Shown here: positions 44,828 to 53,032 of the stretch, in pieces
Position numbering within the stretch: position 1 is the first letter of the stretch
Layout: every line of letters begins with the position of its first letter
Assembly (NCBI RefSeq): GCF_001189965.1
Contig: NZ_LFLU01000017.1
Location: 58,020-122,019, forward strand
Source of the DNA: Herbaspirillum rhizosphaerae
Lineage (GTDB): Bacteria > Pseudomonadota > Gammaproteobacteria > Burkholderiales > Burkholderiaceae_D
DNA length: 64,000 bases
Direction: 5' to 3'
Position numbers and translations under genes: made by a program
The notes under the pieces: model-generated
Told to the model about the DNA's origin: nothing
Databases searched by the model: none
The model's input: the letters and a program-made list of their open reading frames with translations, nothing else

Positions 44828-47533
44828 TTACTCAGGCTTGCCGCCCTTGCGATGCGGCGCAGCTTTGCCCGAGACGCGCGTATCAGGGCGCGCATCGCGC
44901 TTGTCCGAACGTTTGTCGCCCGGACGGCCGGCGCGCGCACTGCTATTGACCTTCGGCGGCGTGGAATTCTTCGCCGGGGTCTTGTCGTGGTGCTCAGTGC
45001 CGGTGCCGATGATGCTGATGTTCATCTTGCGGCCGTCAATTTCCACCGCCTTCAACTGATGCAGCAGCGGCTTGGGCATGCCGGCCGGCAGGTCCAGGGT
45101 GCTGTGATCGTCGTGGATGTCGATGCGGCCGATGTGCTTGGCTTCGAGCCCGGCTTCGGTGGCGATGGCGTTGACGATGCCCGCCGGCGTGGCGGCATGC
45201 GCGCGGCCGATCTCGATGCGGAAGGTCTGCATCTGGAATTCCGGCTTGCTCTTTTCCTTGCCCTTGCCTTTGCGCGGTTCCTCGACCGGACCGTGGTTGG
45301 GACGTTCGGAACGTTCAGCATGCTCGGTACGCTCTGGACGATCTGCGCGCACAGGGCGATCGTCACTACGTTCAGGGCGGCTGTCGCGCTGATCCCGGTC
45401 TCCACGCGGACCGCGTTCGGCGCGCAGCATCGGCGGACGCTCGTCGGTCACGCTGATCTTGAGTTGCTGACCGGCGACCCAGACCTTTTTGAGATGCTGC
45501 AGCAAATCGTCCGGCATGTCGCCCGGCAGATCCAGCACGCTGTGGTCGTCGAAAATCTCGATGCGGCCGATGTGCTTGGCATCCATCCCGGCTTCGTTGG
45601 CGATGGCACCGACGATGTTGCCAGGCTTGACGCCGTGCTCATGACCGACTTCGATGCGGTAAGTCTGCGTCGTGTGGGCGGCGAAATCGGCCTTGGTCGG
45701 ACGCGGACGCTCGGTGCGCTCGACACGTTCAGCGCGCTCGGGACGATCGCTGCGCTCAGCGCGTTCCGGACGTTCCGTACGCTCGCTGCGTGCGGCGCGT
45801 GGCGCGGGGGCGGCGCTGCCGTCGTCGCGGCTGATCTGCAATTGCTGGCCGGCGACGCGCACCGACTTCAGATGGTCGATCAGATCGGGAGGCATGTCGT
45901 CCGGCAGGTCGAGCACGCTGTAGTCGTCATAGATTTCAATGCGGCCGATGTGCTTGGAATCCATGCCGGCTTCGTTGGCGATGGCGCCGACGATGTTGCC
46001 CGGCTTGACGCCGTGCTGATGGCCGACTTCGATGCGGAAGGTCTGCATGCCGGGATCGGCGGCGCGCACGATGCGCTCCTTGGCGGCGTAGCTCGGGCGC
46101 TCGCTACGTTCATTACGATCAGGACGATCACCGCGTTCTGCACGCGGCGAACGATCCGGACGTTCGCGCGGGGCGCGGTCGTCGTTGCGGACAAACTCCG
46201 GCTCGCGCTGGTTCTTGTCGAGCAGCAGCGGCACGTCGCCGCGCGCCATCTTGGCCAGCGCTGCAGCGATGTCGACCGCAGTGACGTTCTGTTCGCGTTC
46301 GTAGTCTTCGATCAGCGAGCGGAAGATATCAAGACCGCCGTCGGCCAGCGTTTCGGCTATCTGTTCCTTGAAGCGCGCCACGCGCACGTCGTTGACGGCC
46401 TGCACGCTCGGCAGGGTCATCTGCGTGATGGGCTGGCGCGTCGAGCGTTCGATGCTCTTGAGCAGGTTCTTCTCACGCGGGGTAATGAACAGGATCGCTT
46501 CGCCGCTGCGGCCGGCGCGGCCGGTGCGGCCGATGCGGTGGGTGTAGCTTTCCGGATCGTAAGGCACGTCGTAGTTGATGACGTGGCTGATGCGTTCGAC
46601 GTCGAGGCCGCGCGCGGCGACGTCGGTGGCGATCAGGATGTCGATCTGGCCGTCCTTCAGTTGCTGGATGGTGCGTTCGCGCTGCTGCTGCTGGACGTCG
46701 CCGTTGATGGCGGCGGCGGCAAACCCCCTCGCCTGGAGCTTGCCGGCGAGTTCTTCAGTGCCGAGTTTGGTGCGCGAAAAAATGATGAGGCCGTCGAAGG
46801 GTTCGACTTCCAGGATGCGCGTCAATGCGTCGAGCTTGTGCATGCCGCTGACCAGCCAGTAGCGCTGGCGGATGTTTTCGGCGGTGCCGGTCTTGGCGGC
46901 GACGGTGATTTCCGCCGGATCGCGCAGATAGGTCTTGGCGATGCGCTTGATGACGGCCGGCATGGTCGCCGAGAACAGCGTGGTCTGGCGCGTGGCCGGG
47001 GTCTTTTGCAGAATCGATTCGACGTCGTCGATGAAACCCATGCGCAGCATTTCATCGGCTTCGTCCAGCACCATGGTTTTCAGCTGCGACAGATCGAGCG
47101 AGCCTTTGTCGAGGTGATCAATCACGCGGCCGGGCGTGCCGACCACGACGTGCACGCCGCGGCGCAGGGCGCTCAGCTGCGGGCCGTAGCTCTGGCCGCC
47201 GTAAATCGGCAGGACGTGGAAGCCGGGAATGTGCGTGGCGTAGCGCTGGAAGGCTTCGGCCACCTGGATCGCCAGTTCGCGTGTCGGCGCCAGCACCAGC
47301 GCTTGCGGCGCAGTCTGGCGGATATCGATGCGCGACAGGATAGGCAGCGCGAACGCCGCGGTTTTGCCGGTGCCGGTCTGCGCCTGGCCCAGCACGTCGC
47401 GATTGCTCAGCAAGGTGGGGATGGTGGCAGCCTGGATCGGCGAGGGTGTTTCGTAACCGAGTTCTTTCAGGACGCGCAGCAGCGGTTCGCTGAGATTGAG
47501 ATCGGAAAACTGAGGGAGAGGTGCTTCAGACAT
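44828..47533 (-). CDS. deaD: DEAD-box RNA helicase (DeaD/CsdA type) with three tandem DbpA-type RNA-binding domains
   Basis: A 901-residue ATP-dependent RNA helicase. The core (residues 1-370) has the Q motif (TPSPIQ), AQTGTGKT, VLDEADEML, SAT, and the C-terminal motif VI HRIGRTGRAGR. DeaD proteins normally carry one C-terminal DbpA/CsdA RNA-binding domain; here three copies occur, at about residues 496-567, 622-694 and 768-840. Copies 1 and 2 are identical at 60 of 72 positions; copy 3 matches copy 2 at about 42 of 72. They are joined by Arg/Glu/Pro-rich linkers of repeated ER-P/ER units. Family length is usually 600-650. The ATG at 47533 is preferred over a GTG four codons earlier. Likely roles are cold adaptation, ribosome assembly and mRNA remodelling. 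Confidence 0.92.
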   Translation of the reverse strand: MSEAPLPQFSDLNLSEPLLRVLKELGYETPSPIQAATIPTLLSNRDVLGQAQTGTGKTAAFALPILSRIDIRQTAPQALVLAPTRELAIQVAEAFQRYATHIPGFHVLPIYGGQSYGPQLSALRRGVHVVVGTPGRVIDHLDKGSLDLSQLKTMVLDEADEMLRMGFIDDVESILQKTPATRQTTLFSATMPAVIKRIAKTYLRDPAEITVAAKTGTAENIRQRYWLVSGMHKLDALTRILEVEPFDGLIIFSRTKLGTEELAGKLQARGFAAAAINGDVQQQQRERTIQQLKDGQIDILIATDVAARGLDVERISHVINYDVPYDPESYTHRIGRTGRAGRSGEAILFITPREKNLLKSIERSTRQPITQMTLPSVQAVNDVRVARFKEQIAETLADGGLDIFRSLIEDYEREQNVTAVDIAAALAKMARGDVPLLLDKNQREPEFVRNDDRAPRERPDRSPRAERGDRPDRNERSERPSYAAKERIVRAADPGMQTFRIEVGHQHGVKPGNIVGAIANEAGMDSKHIGRIEIYDDYSVLDLPDDMPPDLIDHLKSVRVAGQQLQISRDDGSAAPAPRAARSERTERPERAERSDRPERAERVERTERPRPTKADFAAHTTQTYRIEVGHEHGVKPGNIVGAIANEAGMDAKHIGRIEIFDDHSVLDLPGDMPDDLLQHLKKVWVAGQQLKISVTDERPPMLRAERGPRGDRDQRDSRPERSDDRPVRADRPERTEHAERSERPNHGPVEEPRKGKGKEKSKPEFQMQTFRIEIGRAHAATPAGIVNAIATEAGLEAKHIGRIDIHDDHSTLDLPAGMPKPLLHQLKAVEIDGRKMNISIIGTGTEHHDKTPAKNSTPPKVNSSARAGRPGDKRSDKRDARPDTRVSGKAAPHRKGGKPE
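45300..45800 (-). repeat. low-complexity Arg/Glu-coding linker repeats within the helicase gene
   Basis: Two blocks (about 45300-45420 and 45700-45800) consist of degenerate repeats coding R-S/T-E-R and R-P-E-R units between the RNA-binding domains. They are imperfect at DNA level and likely prone to length variation. Confidence 0.6.
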
Positions 47534-47847
47534 GGTGAGACTCACAGGTTCTTTTAGGCCGCAGGGCGCGGCCGGATGGTGACGCAGTTTACTCGCTTGT
47601 GACGGAATCAGCGAAGTTAAGTTGCAACACCCACAGGGAATCTGCTGCTAAGTGCGTGCTAAATACGCATTAAACAGGGTCTGCGCACAACGCGCCGGCA
47701 GGCCGCCGGCGATGGTTATACAACAGTCGTACGCGTGAAAAAATGCCGTGGCGGAAGATTCATCCGCTACAGGTGTTCGCCGCGATCCGCCATGAATGAT
47801 GCCTGCAGGCAATCAGGACCATGGAAAACCAGCTGCAAATGTTGACC
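47534..47847. other. gene-free spacer upstream of the helicase
   Basis: This 314-base region is the upstream region of the minus-strand helicase gene and the 3' flank of the small gene at 47848. I see no RNA gene or convincing frame in it. Confidence 0.5.
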
Positions 47848-48102
47848 TTATTGAAAGGTATTGGGAGTCAGTTGCAGCGGTGTGCCCTGCACGCCGGCAC
47901 GCACCATGCGGCGCGCGACGCCGGTGATGTTGGGTTCGAGTTCGCGGAAAGTTTGCATCGGGCCGATCGCGGTAAACATCTGCGAGGCCAGCTTGATCAG
48001 CGCTTCGTTGGAGATGAAGCACTCACGATTGACGAATTCGACACACACGGAAAAACCGATACCTGCTTTGGTCATTTTCACTTCGGTTGACGCTTGAGAC
48101 AT
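47848..48102 (-). CDS. small protein of unknown function, DUF1488-like in outline
   Basis: An 84-residue soluble protein, MSQASTEVKMTKAG..., with a central SVCVEFVNRECFISNEALIKLAS segment (seen in two parts: VCVEFVNRE and ISNEALIKLA). The order of a short beta pair followed by a helix recalls DUF1488 proteins, but the match is weak. Protein-like composition and the ATG context make it more credible than the overlapping plus-strand frame. It is divergent from infA across a 460-base spacer. Confidence 0.6.
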   Translation of the reverse strand: MSQASTEVKMTKAGIGFSVCVEFVNRECFISNEALIKLASQMFTAIGPMQTFRELEPNITGVARRMVRAGVQGTPLQLTPNTFQ

Positions 48103-48565
48103 GACAGCTCACTTTCAATCGTGGAATCCACTTATAGTGCGCGCAAGCGTCGCCAATAGCAATTAAAATCGGCAAACGGCGGCCTTTCCGGGGCCTTTTG
48201 AGGCCGTGCAACAGGCGAATCCGACCGGCCCGCCGGCAACAGGGTATAATAGCGCTTAGTTGGGTATTACACCCTTTTCCGGACCGGCCAGCAATATTGC
48301 CTGTCTCCACTCTTTCCGGTCGTGCTTCTGTCGTTCTCGAGCAGTCGGCCCGTCCCGTAGTAACCGTCCTGCGCCGGCAAGGTTGTACTTCTGGCGCAAA
48401 AGTCTTTTTGTGTGTCCTTGTTGGGATACCTGAACGAAAAGCAAAATCGCACTGGTCCGCTCGCGCGGCAACCGGTCTCTTTTTTCTGCGTTCTCTGGCG
48501 AATGCCGTGCAGCTCGATTGCTGCGTGCCCGTTTCGCCCGTCGAGCGCCTTACCTGGAAACCACC
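48103..48565 (+). promoter_or_regulatory. long promoter and leader region of the infA paralogue
   Basis: The spacer upstream of infA contains TATAAT at 48245-48250, a good -10 hexamer, with only a weak -35 region. If that promoter is used the transcript has an untranslated leader of about 310 bases, rich in pyrimidine runs. Long leaders are a hallmark of cold-shock messages. No supported gene lies within it. Confidence 0.45.
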
Positions 48566-48829
48566 ATGGCTAAAGAAGAATTACTCGAAATGAACGGCCT
48601 CGTCGAAGAAGTCCTGCCGGACTCGCGCTTTCGCGTCAATCTGGAAAACGGTCATCGACTGATCGCCTACACCTCCGGCAAGATGCGCCAGAATCACATC
48701 CGCATCCTGGCCGGCGACAAAGTCACGCTGGAACTGTCGCCTTACGACCTGAGCAAGGGCCGCATCACTTTCCGCCATCTGGAAAAACGCGGACCGGTCG
48801 GTGGTGGCCAGCAACGTCGCCGCTATTAA
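48566..48829 (+). CDS. infA: translation initiation factor IF-1 (second, longer type)
   Basis: An 87-residue OB-fold IF-1, which occupies the ribosomal A site during initiation. [41 protein letters not shown] and [18 protein letters not shown] are classic (the middle and last segments fix the family). Ribosomal-operon IF-1 is about 72 residues; this copy has a 15-residue basic C-terminal tail ending QQRRRY, as in the second infA of many betaproteobacteria. It stands outside any ribosomal-protein operon, next to cold-shock genes. A 102-residue gene follows 13 bases later. Confidence 0.94.
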   Translation: MAKEELLEMNGLVEEVLPDSRFRVNLENGHRLIAYTSGKMRQNHIRILAGDKVTLELSPYDLSKGRITFRHLEKRGPVGGGQQRRRY

Positions 48830-48842
48830 GCCGAAACAGGCC

Positions 48843-49151
48843 ATGTCCGACACCATCATCGAACGTTCCGCAGGCGCTGCGGCGATTTCCGCCAAGGCGC
48901 TCGACATTGCGCTCGCGCTCGACGTGCAGATCGCCGATTGCGTGTGGGATATCGGCGCCGACCTGACGCATGAACATGCGCATCGGCTGGAACTGGTGAC
49001 CGAGGCAAAATCGGTGCGCGTGTATTTTCGCGAACTGGAATTGACCACTGCGGACAATGCCTCGCGCAGCAAACGCATCGATGAGCGCCTGCAACGCGCC
49101 ATCGCGCAGTTGCAGCAGCGCGCACCGGCGCCGACCTACGGCTACAACTGA
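48843..49151 (+). CDS. protein of unknown function downstream of infA
   Basis: A 102-residue soluble protein. It has an Ala-rich helix near the N-terminus, then ADCVWDIGADLTHEHAHRLELVTEAKSVRVYF, where an Asp/His-rich segment (DLTHEHAHR) precedes a beta strand, and a charged C-terminal helix. The start at 48843 lies 13 bases after infA, so it is probably co-transcribed. I recognise no family; a ribosome- or stress-associated role is only suggested by position. Confidence 0.6.
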   Translation: MSDTIIERSAGAAAISAKALDIALALDVQIADCVWDIGADLTHEHAHRLELVTEAKSVRVYFRELELTTADNASRSKRIDERLQRAIAQLQQRAPAPTYGYN

Positions 49152-49243
49152 GTTCGCTGAACTGAGTTGAATTCGCAGCCCGGCCTTCAGGAAATAAATT
49201 TTCATTTATCACGATATGCTTAGGTAAGTCTCTGGTTTACCTG

Positions 49244-49402
49244 TATATTGAATTCTGCACTTACATCAAGTCGTCGTTATTGTTGGTCTCTCTCCCTTGC
49301 GCTTGTTCACAAGCCATCTCTGTTTGACTCTCTTCGGTTACATCTTGCTTGATCTCGGGTGCGCTTCGGGCGTCGTCCCTCATTTTTTCAAGGAAGTAAA
49401 AC
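49244..49402 (+). promoter_or_regulatory. putative promoter and leader of the cold-shock gene
   Basis: TATATT at 49244-49249 could be a -10 hexamer, preceded by a small AGGTAA/TTACCT hairpin (49222-49242). The resulting leader of about 145 bases before the csp start would match the long 5' leaders of cspA-type genes. A ribosome-binding site aaggaagt is at 49391. Confidence 0.4.
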
Positions 49403-49615
49403 ATGTCTACATCACAAACCGGCACAGTCAAATGGTTCAACGATTCCAAGGGCTTCGGCTTCATCACGCCTGATCAAGGCGGCGACGATCTGTTCGCGCA
49501 TTTCCAGGACATCCAGTCGACCGGCTTCAAGAGCCTGGCTGAAAACCAACGCGTTTCGTTTGAGCGCGGCACTGGTCCTAAGGGCGAAAAAGCAACCAAC
49601 ATTCGTCCTATCTGA
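49403..49615 (+). CDS. cold-shock protein, CspA family
   Basis: A 70-residue single cold-shock domain that binds single-stranded RNA and DNA. RNP1 is KGFGFI and RNP2 is DLFAHF (D for the usual I/V before F), and the start GTVKWFNDS is canonical. It is preceded by a strong ribosome-binding site and a long leader, and followed by a Rho-independent terminator-like hairpin at 49751. With the nearby helicase and IF-1 it forms a cold-adaptation neighbourhood. Confidence 0.95.
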   Translation: MSTSQTGTVKWFNDSKGFGFITPDQGGDDLFAHFQDIQSTGFKSLAENQRVSFERGTGPKGEKATNIRPI

Positions 49616-49750
49616 TCGAATGTTCTGACGCGTAGACTACGGTCTGCGCGCATGCAAGTCCGGATTCAGCAGGTCGCCGATGACACCACGCAGATAGCAT
49701 GGGTCGTTGCCGACCGGATCCGGCACCCTGCGGGAAACCGCAGATAAAGA

Positions 49751-49775
49751 AAGCTCGCTACGGCGGGCTTTTTTT
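49751..49775 (+). terminator. terminator downstream of the cold-shock gene
   Basis: Arms AAGCTCGC and GCGGGCTT (one G-U pair) with a four-base loop, followed by a T-tract. Confidence 0.8.
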
Positions 49776-49847
49776 CGTCCCGCGCTTTCTGTCCGGCCCG
49801 TGCGCTTCCGCTATCATCGCTGTTTCGTTATTCCCCGATTTCCGTTC

Positions 49848-50531
49848 ATGAATCTTCCTTTGCACGACTGGCAAGCGCAATTTGTCGCCTTGGCCGGCAA
49901 ACTCGCCGACAACGACGGCGCACATGACATCAACCATTTGCATCGCGTGTGGCATACCGCGCAAACCTTGCTGGATGCGCACCCCGAGGCCGATGCGCTG
50001 ATCGTGCAGGCAGCATGCTATCTGCACGATCTGGTGAATCTGCCGAAGAACGATCCGCAACGCCACACTGCATCGACGCAGGCTGCGCAACTGGCCTGCC
50101 GCCATTTGCAGGCGATGCGTTTCCCCGCCGACAAGCTCGCAGGCGTAGCGCACGCGATCGAAGCGCACAGCTTCTCCGCCGGCATTGCGCCCGAGACGAT
50201 CGAGGCAAAGATCGTGCAGGATGCCGACCGGCTCGATGCGCTCGGCGCAGTCGGGCTGGCGCGCCTGTTCTATACGGCCGGTCGCATGGGCAGCCGGCTT
50301 GCTCATCCCGACGATGCGCGCGGATCGCAACGCGCGCTCGATGACAAGCAGTACGCACTCGACCACATCGCCTGCAAGCTGGAGACGCTGCCGGCGTCGA
50401 TGCAAACCGTCGCCGGTCGCCGCCTGGGCGACGAACGCGTGCAATGGCTACGCGATTTCCGCGCGACCTTTGTCGCCGAATGGGAAGGCGCCGCCGGCTC
50501 GCATTCTATCGACCGCTTTTACATTGCCTGA
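49848..50531 (+). CDS. HD-domain phosphohydrolase, YedJ-like
   Basis: A 227-residue metal-dependent HD hydrolase. The motif order is H...HD...D: HDINHLHRVWHTA, then AACYLHDLVNLPKND, and DADRLDALGAVGLARLF (residues about 125-141), which matches E. coli YedJ. The longer open frame to 49707 adds residues that look like a translated terminator, so the ATG at 49848 is taken. Likely acts on a nucleotide or phosphorylated metabolite; the substrate is unknown. Confidence 0.85.
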   Translation: MNLPLHDWQAQFVALAGKLADNDGAHDINHLHRVWHTAQTLLDAHPEADALIVQAACYLHDLVNLPKNDPQRHTASTQAAQLACRHLQAMRFPADKLAGVAHAIEAHSFSAGIAPETIEAKIVQDADRLDALGAVGLARLFYTAGRMGSRLAHPDDARGSQRALDDKQYALDHIACKLETLPASMQTVAGRRLGDERVQWLRDFRATFVAEWEGAAGSHSIDRFYIA

Positions 50532-50646
50532 CTGGAAACACGATGCAAGATAAATCCGCGCTTGTTACAAAAGGCTAATCTTTCTTTGCGAACCAAGCCG
50601 TTTTCTCTTCGTCATATTTCCATATCAGCATTGTCGAGGAGGTATC

Positions 50647-51474
50647 GTGGCAAGTCAGGAACAGCACCAACCGCGCTGGAGCATCGCCGATCTGGATTTT
50701 TCCCGCATCGATCTGCGACGCGTGCGCAACGATGAAAACACCTTCTACCTGGTCGCCTGCGCCTCCTTCGTCGAAAGCGGCTCCGATCTCTATACCCACA
50801 ACCTGCTGGATTTCTTCAGCGACAACGCCGAAGTCGCGGCCTGGCTGCGCGAGCAGTGGGAGGTGGAAGAACTGCAGCACGGCCGGGCGCTGCGCGCGTA
50901 TGTCGAGCATGTCTGGCCCGAATTCCCATGGCAGAGCGCTTACGACAATTTCCTCGAGGAGTACGCCACCTACTGCAAGGTCGAGCTGCTGGAGCCGACC
51001 AAGGCGCTGGAAATGGCGGCGCGCTGCGTGGTCGAGACCGGTACCGCGACTTACTACCGGGCGCTGTCGCGCAGCGTGAAGGAGCCGGTGCTGCGCGATC
51101 TGGCCGCGCGCATCTCCAATGACGAGGTTAACCACTACAAGCATTTCTATCGCTACTTCCGCGAATATCGCAAACGCGAAGGCATCGGCCGTTCGCGCGT
51201 GCTTGGCACCCTGAGCCGCCGCACGCTGGAAATGCGCAATGAAGACGCCGACTGCGCGATCCGTCATGTGCTGAAATTCCGCGACCCGACGCGCGCCGGC
51301 GACACCGCCTATCTGAAGCAGCTGAGCACCCGCATGAGCGCCACCGTACGCACCAATTTGACGCCGGAGATGACGCTGAAGATGATCATGCGCCCGCTGG
51401 AATTGCCGCCGCGGGTGCAAAGCTGGGTTCAATATCCGATACAGCAGCTGATGCAACACGTGTTTTTGCGCTAA
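50647..51474 (+). CDS. ferritin-like diiron protein
   Basis: A 275-residue protein with a four-helix ferritin-like fold. Two ExxH motifs (EELQH near residue 75 and DEVNH near residue 160) with additional glutamates in ASFVESGSD and VVETGTATYY give a complete diiron-carboxylate ligand set. No membrane segment or signal peptide is seen. The start is GTG, preceded by gaggag. It may be an oxygenase, desaturase-like enzyme or a radical/oxidase protein rather than an iron store; the reaction is unknown. It precedes the urea island by 233 bases on the same strand. Confidence 0.78.
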   Translation: MASQEQHQPRWSIADLDFSRIDLRRVRNDENTFYLVACASFVESGSDLYTHNLLDFFSDNAEVAAWLREQWEVEELQHGRALRAYVEHVWPEFPWQSAYDNFLEEYATYCKVELLEPTKALEMAARCVVETGTATYYRALSRSVKEPVLRDLAARISNDEVNHYKHFYRYFREYRKREGIGRSRVLGTLSRRTLEMRNEDADCAIRHVLKFRDPTRAGDTAYLKQLSTRMSATVRTNLTPEMTLKMIMRPLELPPRVQSWVQYPIQQLMQHVFLR

Positions 51475-51491
51475 AAACAATCACCTCCTCA

Positions 51492-51530
51492 CCGATTTGC
51501 AGCAAATTGCTCCCGTTTGGGGCAAATCGG
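51492..51530. repeat. inverted repeat in the urtA upstream region
   Basis: Arms CCGATTTGC and GCAAATCGG are perfect over nine bases with a 21-base centre, just after the ferritin-like gene. It could end that transcript or bind a regulator of urtA. Confidence 0.45.
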
Positions 51531-51536
51531 AATCTG

Positions 51537-51576
51537 TCGCACCGTCGCCATTTTTACCATCACTAAAATGGTGCGA
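51537..51576. promoter_or_regulatory. nested inverted repeats upstream of the urtA promoter
   Basis: Outer arms TCGCACC / GGTGCGA and inner arms CCATTTT / AAAATGG form a 40-base dyad, about 60 bases before the GG element of the sigma-54-type promoter. GCACC/GGTGC half-sites recall NtrC sites, but the spacing is wider than canonical. Confidence 0.45.
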
Positions 51577-51633
51577 TAGCACGCACGCGCCTCCACAAAG
51601 TTCGAGAAATCGAGAGAGATTGACGAATTGTCA

Positions 51634-51650
51634 TTGGCACGCAATCTGCT
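51634..51650 (+). promoter_or_regulatory. candidate sigma-54 promoter of the urt operon
   Basis: TTGGCACGCAATCTGCT has GG and GC exactly ten bases apart (51636-51637 and 51648-51649) and matches the TGGCACG-N4-TTGC consensus except one base. It is 58 bases before the urtA start. It fits nitrogen control of urea uptake. Confidence 0.7.
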
Positions 51651-51707
51651 AAAGCAGAGAGGCAGTCAACAAACTCTCATTGATTCTTCTAACTGTAGGA
51701 GCACTTC

Positions 51708-52961
51708 ATGTCACGTCGCACTATCCTAAAAGCAACAGCACTCGGCGCGTTCGCACTTGCAGCATCCTCCTGGCTCCCAGCCGCGTTCGCCGCGGACACC
51801 ATCAAGGTCGGCATCCTGCACTCGCTGTCGGGCACCATGGCCATCTCCGAAACATCGCTCAAAGATGTGGCGCTGATGACAATCGATGAAATCAACGCCA
51901 ACGGCGGCGTCATGGGCAAGAAGCTCGAACCCGTGATCGTTGACCCAGCCTCCAACTGGCCACTGTTCGCTGAAAAAGCGCGCCAGCTGATCTCGCAAGA
52001 CAAGGTTTCCGTCGTGTTCGGCTGCTGGACTTCGGTCTCGCGTAAATCGGTGCTGCCGGTCTTCAAAGAGTTGAACAGCCTGCTGTTCTACCCGGTCCAG
52101 TACGAAGGCGAAGAGCTGGAAAAGAACGTGTTCTACACCGGCGCAGCGCCTAACCAGCAAGCGATCCCTGCCACCGAATACCTGATGTCGAAAGAAGGCG
52201 GCGGCGCCAAGCGTTTCGTCCTGCTGGGCACCGACTATGTGTACCCTCGCACCACCAACAAGATTCTGCGCGCCTTCCTGCATAGCAAGGGCGTGAAGGA
52301 TTCCGACATCGATGAGGTCTACACACCGTTCGGCCATTCCGATTACCAGACCATCGTCGCCAACATCAAGAAGTTTGCAGCAGGCGGCAAGACTGCAGTG
52401 ATCTCGACCATCAACGGCGACTCCAACGTTCCTTTCTATAAAGAACTCGGCAATGCCGGCCTGAAGGCGACCGACGTGCCTGTCGTGGCGTTCTCGGTGG
52501 GTGAAGAAGAACTGCGCGGCGTCGACACCAAGCCGCTGGTCGGCCACCTGGCTGCCTGGAACTACTTCGAATCCGTGAAGAACCCGGTCAACACCGCCTT
52601 CATCAAGAAGTGGAAAGCCTACGCCAAGGCCAAGGGTCTGCCGAACGCCGACACCGTCGTGACCAACGATCCGATGGAAGCGACTTACGTCGGTATCTAC
52701 ATGTGGAAGCAAGCCGTTGAAAAGGCCAAGACCACCGACACCGACAAGGTGATCGCAGCGATGGGCGGCCAGACCTTCAAGGCGCCGTCCGGTTACACGC
52801 TGGAAATGGACAAGACCAACCATCACCTGCACAAACCAGTGATGATCGGCGAAATCAAGGCCGACGGTCAGTTCAACGTGGTCAACAAGACCAAGACCAC
52901 GATCCGCGCACAGCCATGGAGCCCTTACATCCCTGGCAACGAAAGCAAGCAAAAGATGTAA
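51708..52961 (+). CDS. urtA: urea ABC transporter, substrate-binding protein
   Basis: A 417-residue periplasmic urea-binding protein. The signal peptide has a Tat-like SRRTILK followed by a hydrophobic core and AAFAADT. The mature protein is the UrtA type: TIKVGILHSLSGTMAISETS, then FGCWTSVSRKSVLPVF and PVQYEGEELEKNVFYTGAAPNQQ (each checked in shorter parts such as LHSLSGTMAIS and GCWTSVSRKS). It is first in the urtABCDE cluster, behind a sigma-54-like promoter. A pair of strong hairpins follows before urtB. Confidence 0.95.
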   Translation: MSRRTILKATALGAFALAASSWLPAAFAADTIKVGILHSLSGTMAISETSLKDVALMTIDEINANGGVMGKKLEPVIVDPASNWPLFAEKARQLISQDKVSVVFGCWTSVSRKSVLPVFKELNSLLFYPVQYEGEELEKNVFYTGAAPNQQAIPATEYLMSKEGGGAKRFVLLGTDYVYPRTTNKILRAFLHSKGVKDSDIDEVYTPFGHSDYQTIVANIKKFAAGGKTAVISTINGDSNVPFYKELGNAGLKATDVPVVAFSVGEEELRGVDTKPLVGHLAAWNYFESVKNPVNTAFIKKWKAYAKAKGLPNADTVVTNDPMEATYVGIYMWKQAVEKAKTTDTDKVIAAMGGQTFKAPSGYTLEMDKTNHHLHKPVMIGEIKADGQFNVVNKTKTTIRAQPWSPYIPGNESKQKM

Positions 52962-52998
52962 TGCAACCGCTTGCAAGGTTTGCTTAGTTGAGCAGTCC

Positions 52999-53021
52999 CC
53001 GCTGCATGTTCCATGCAGCGG
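52999..53021 (+). terminator. first hairpin between urtA and urtB
   Basis: Ten-base arms CCGCTGCATG and CATGCAGCGG enclose a three-base loop, 37 bases after the urtA stop. No T-tract follows. Confidence 0.55.
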
Positions 53022-53032
53022 TTTGCAAGACC

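Noticed and set aside
44852..47557. A 901-residue open frame on the plus strand opposite the helicase gene
   Set aside because: It is the mirror of a GC-rich gene with repeated ER-type codons; the minus strand carries all DEAD-box motifs and the plus product has no recognisable motif.
47821..48090. An 89-residue plus-strand frame overlapping the small gene at 47848
   Set aside because: Its composition is His/Asp-rich shadow-like, whereas the minus-strand product looks like a real protein.
49707..49847. N-terminal extension of the HD hydrolase to an upstream start
   Set aside because: The extension translates the terminator hairpin and promoter region; the ATG at 49848 matches the family start.
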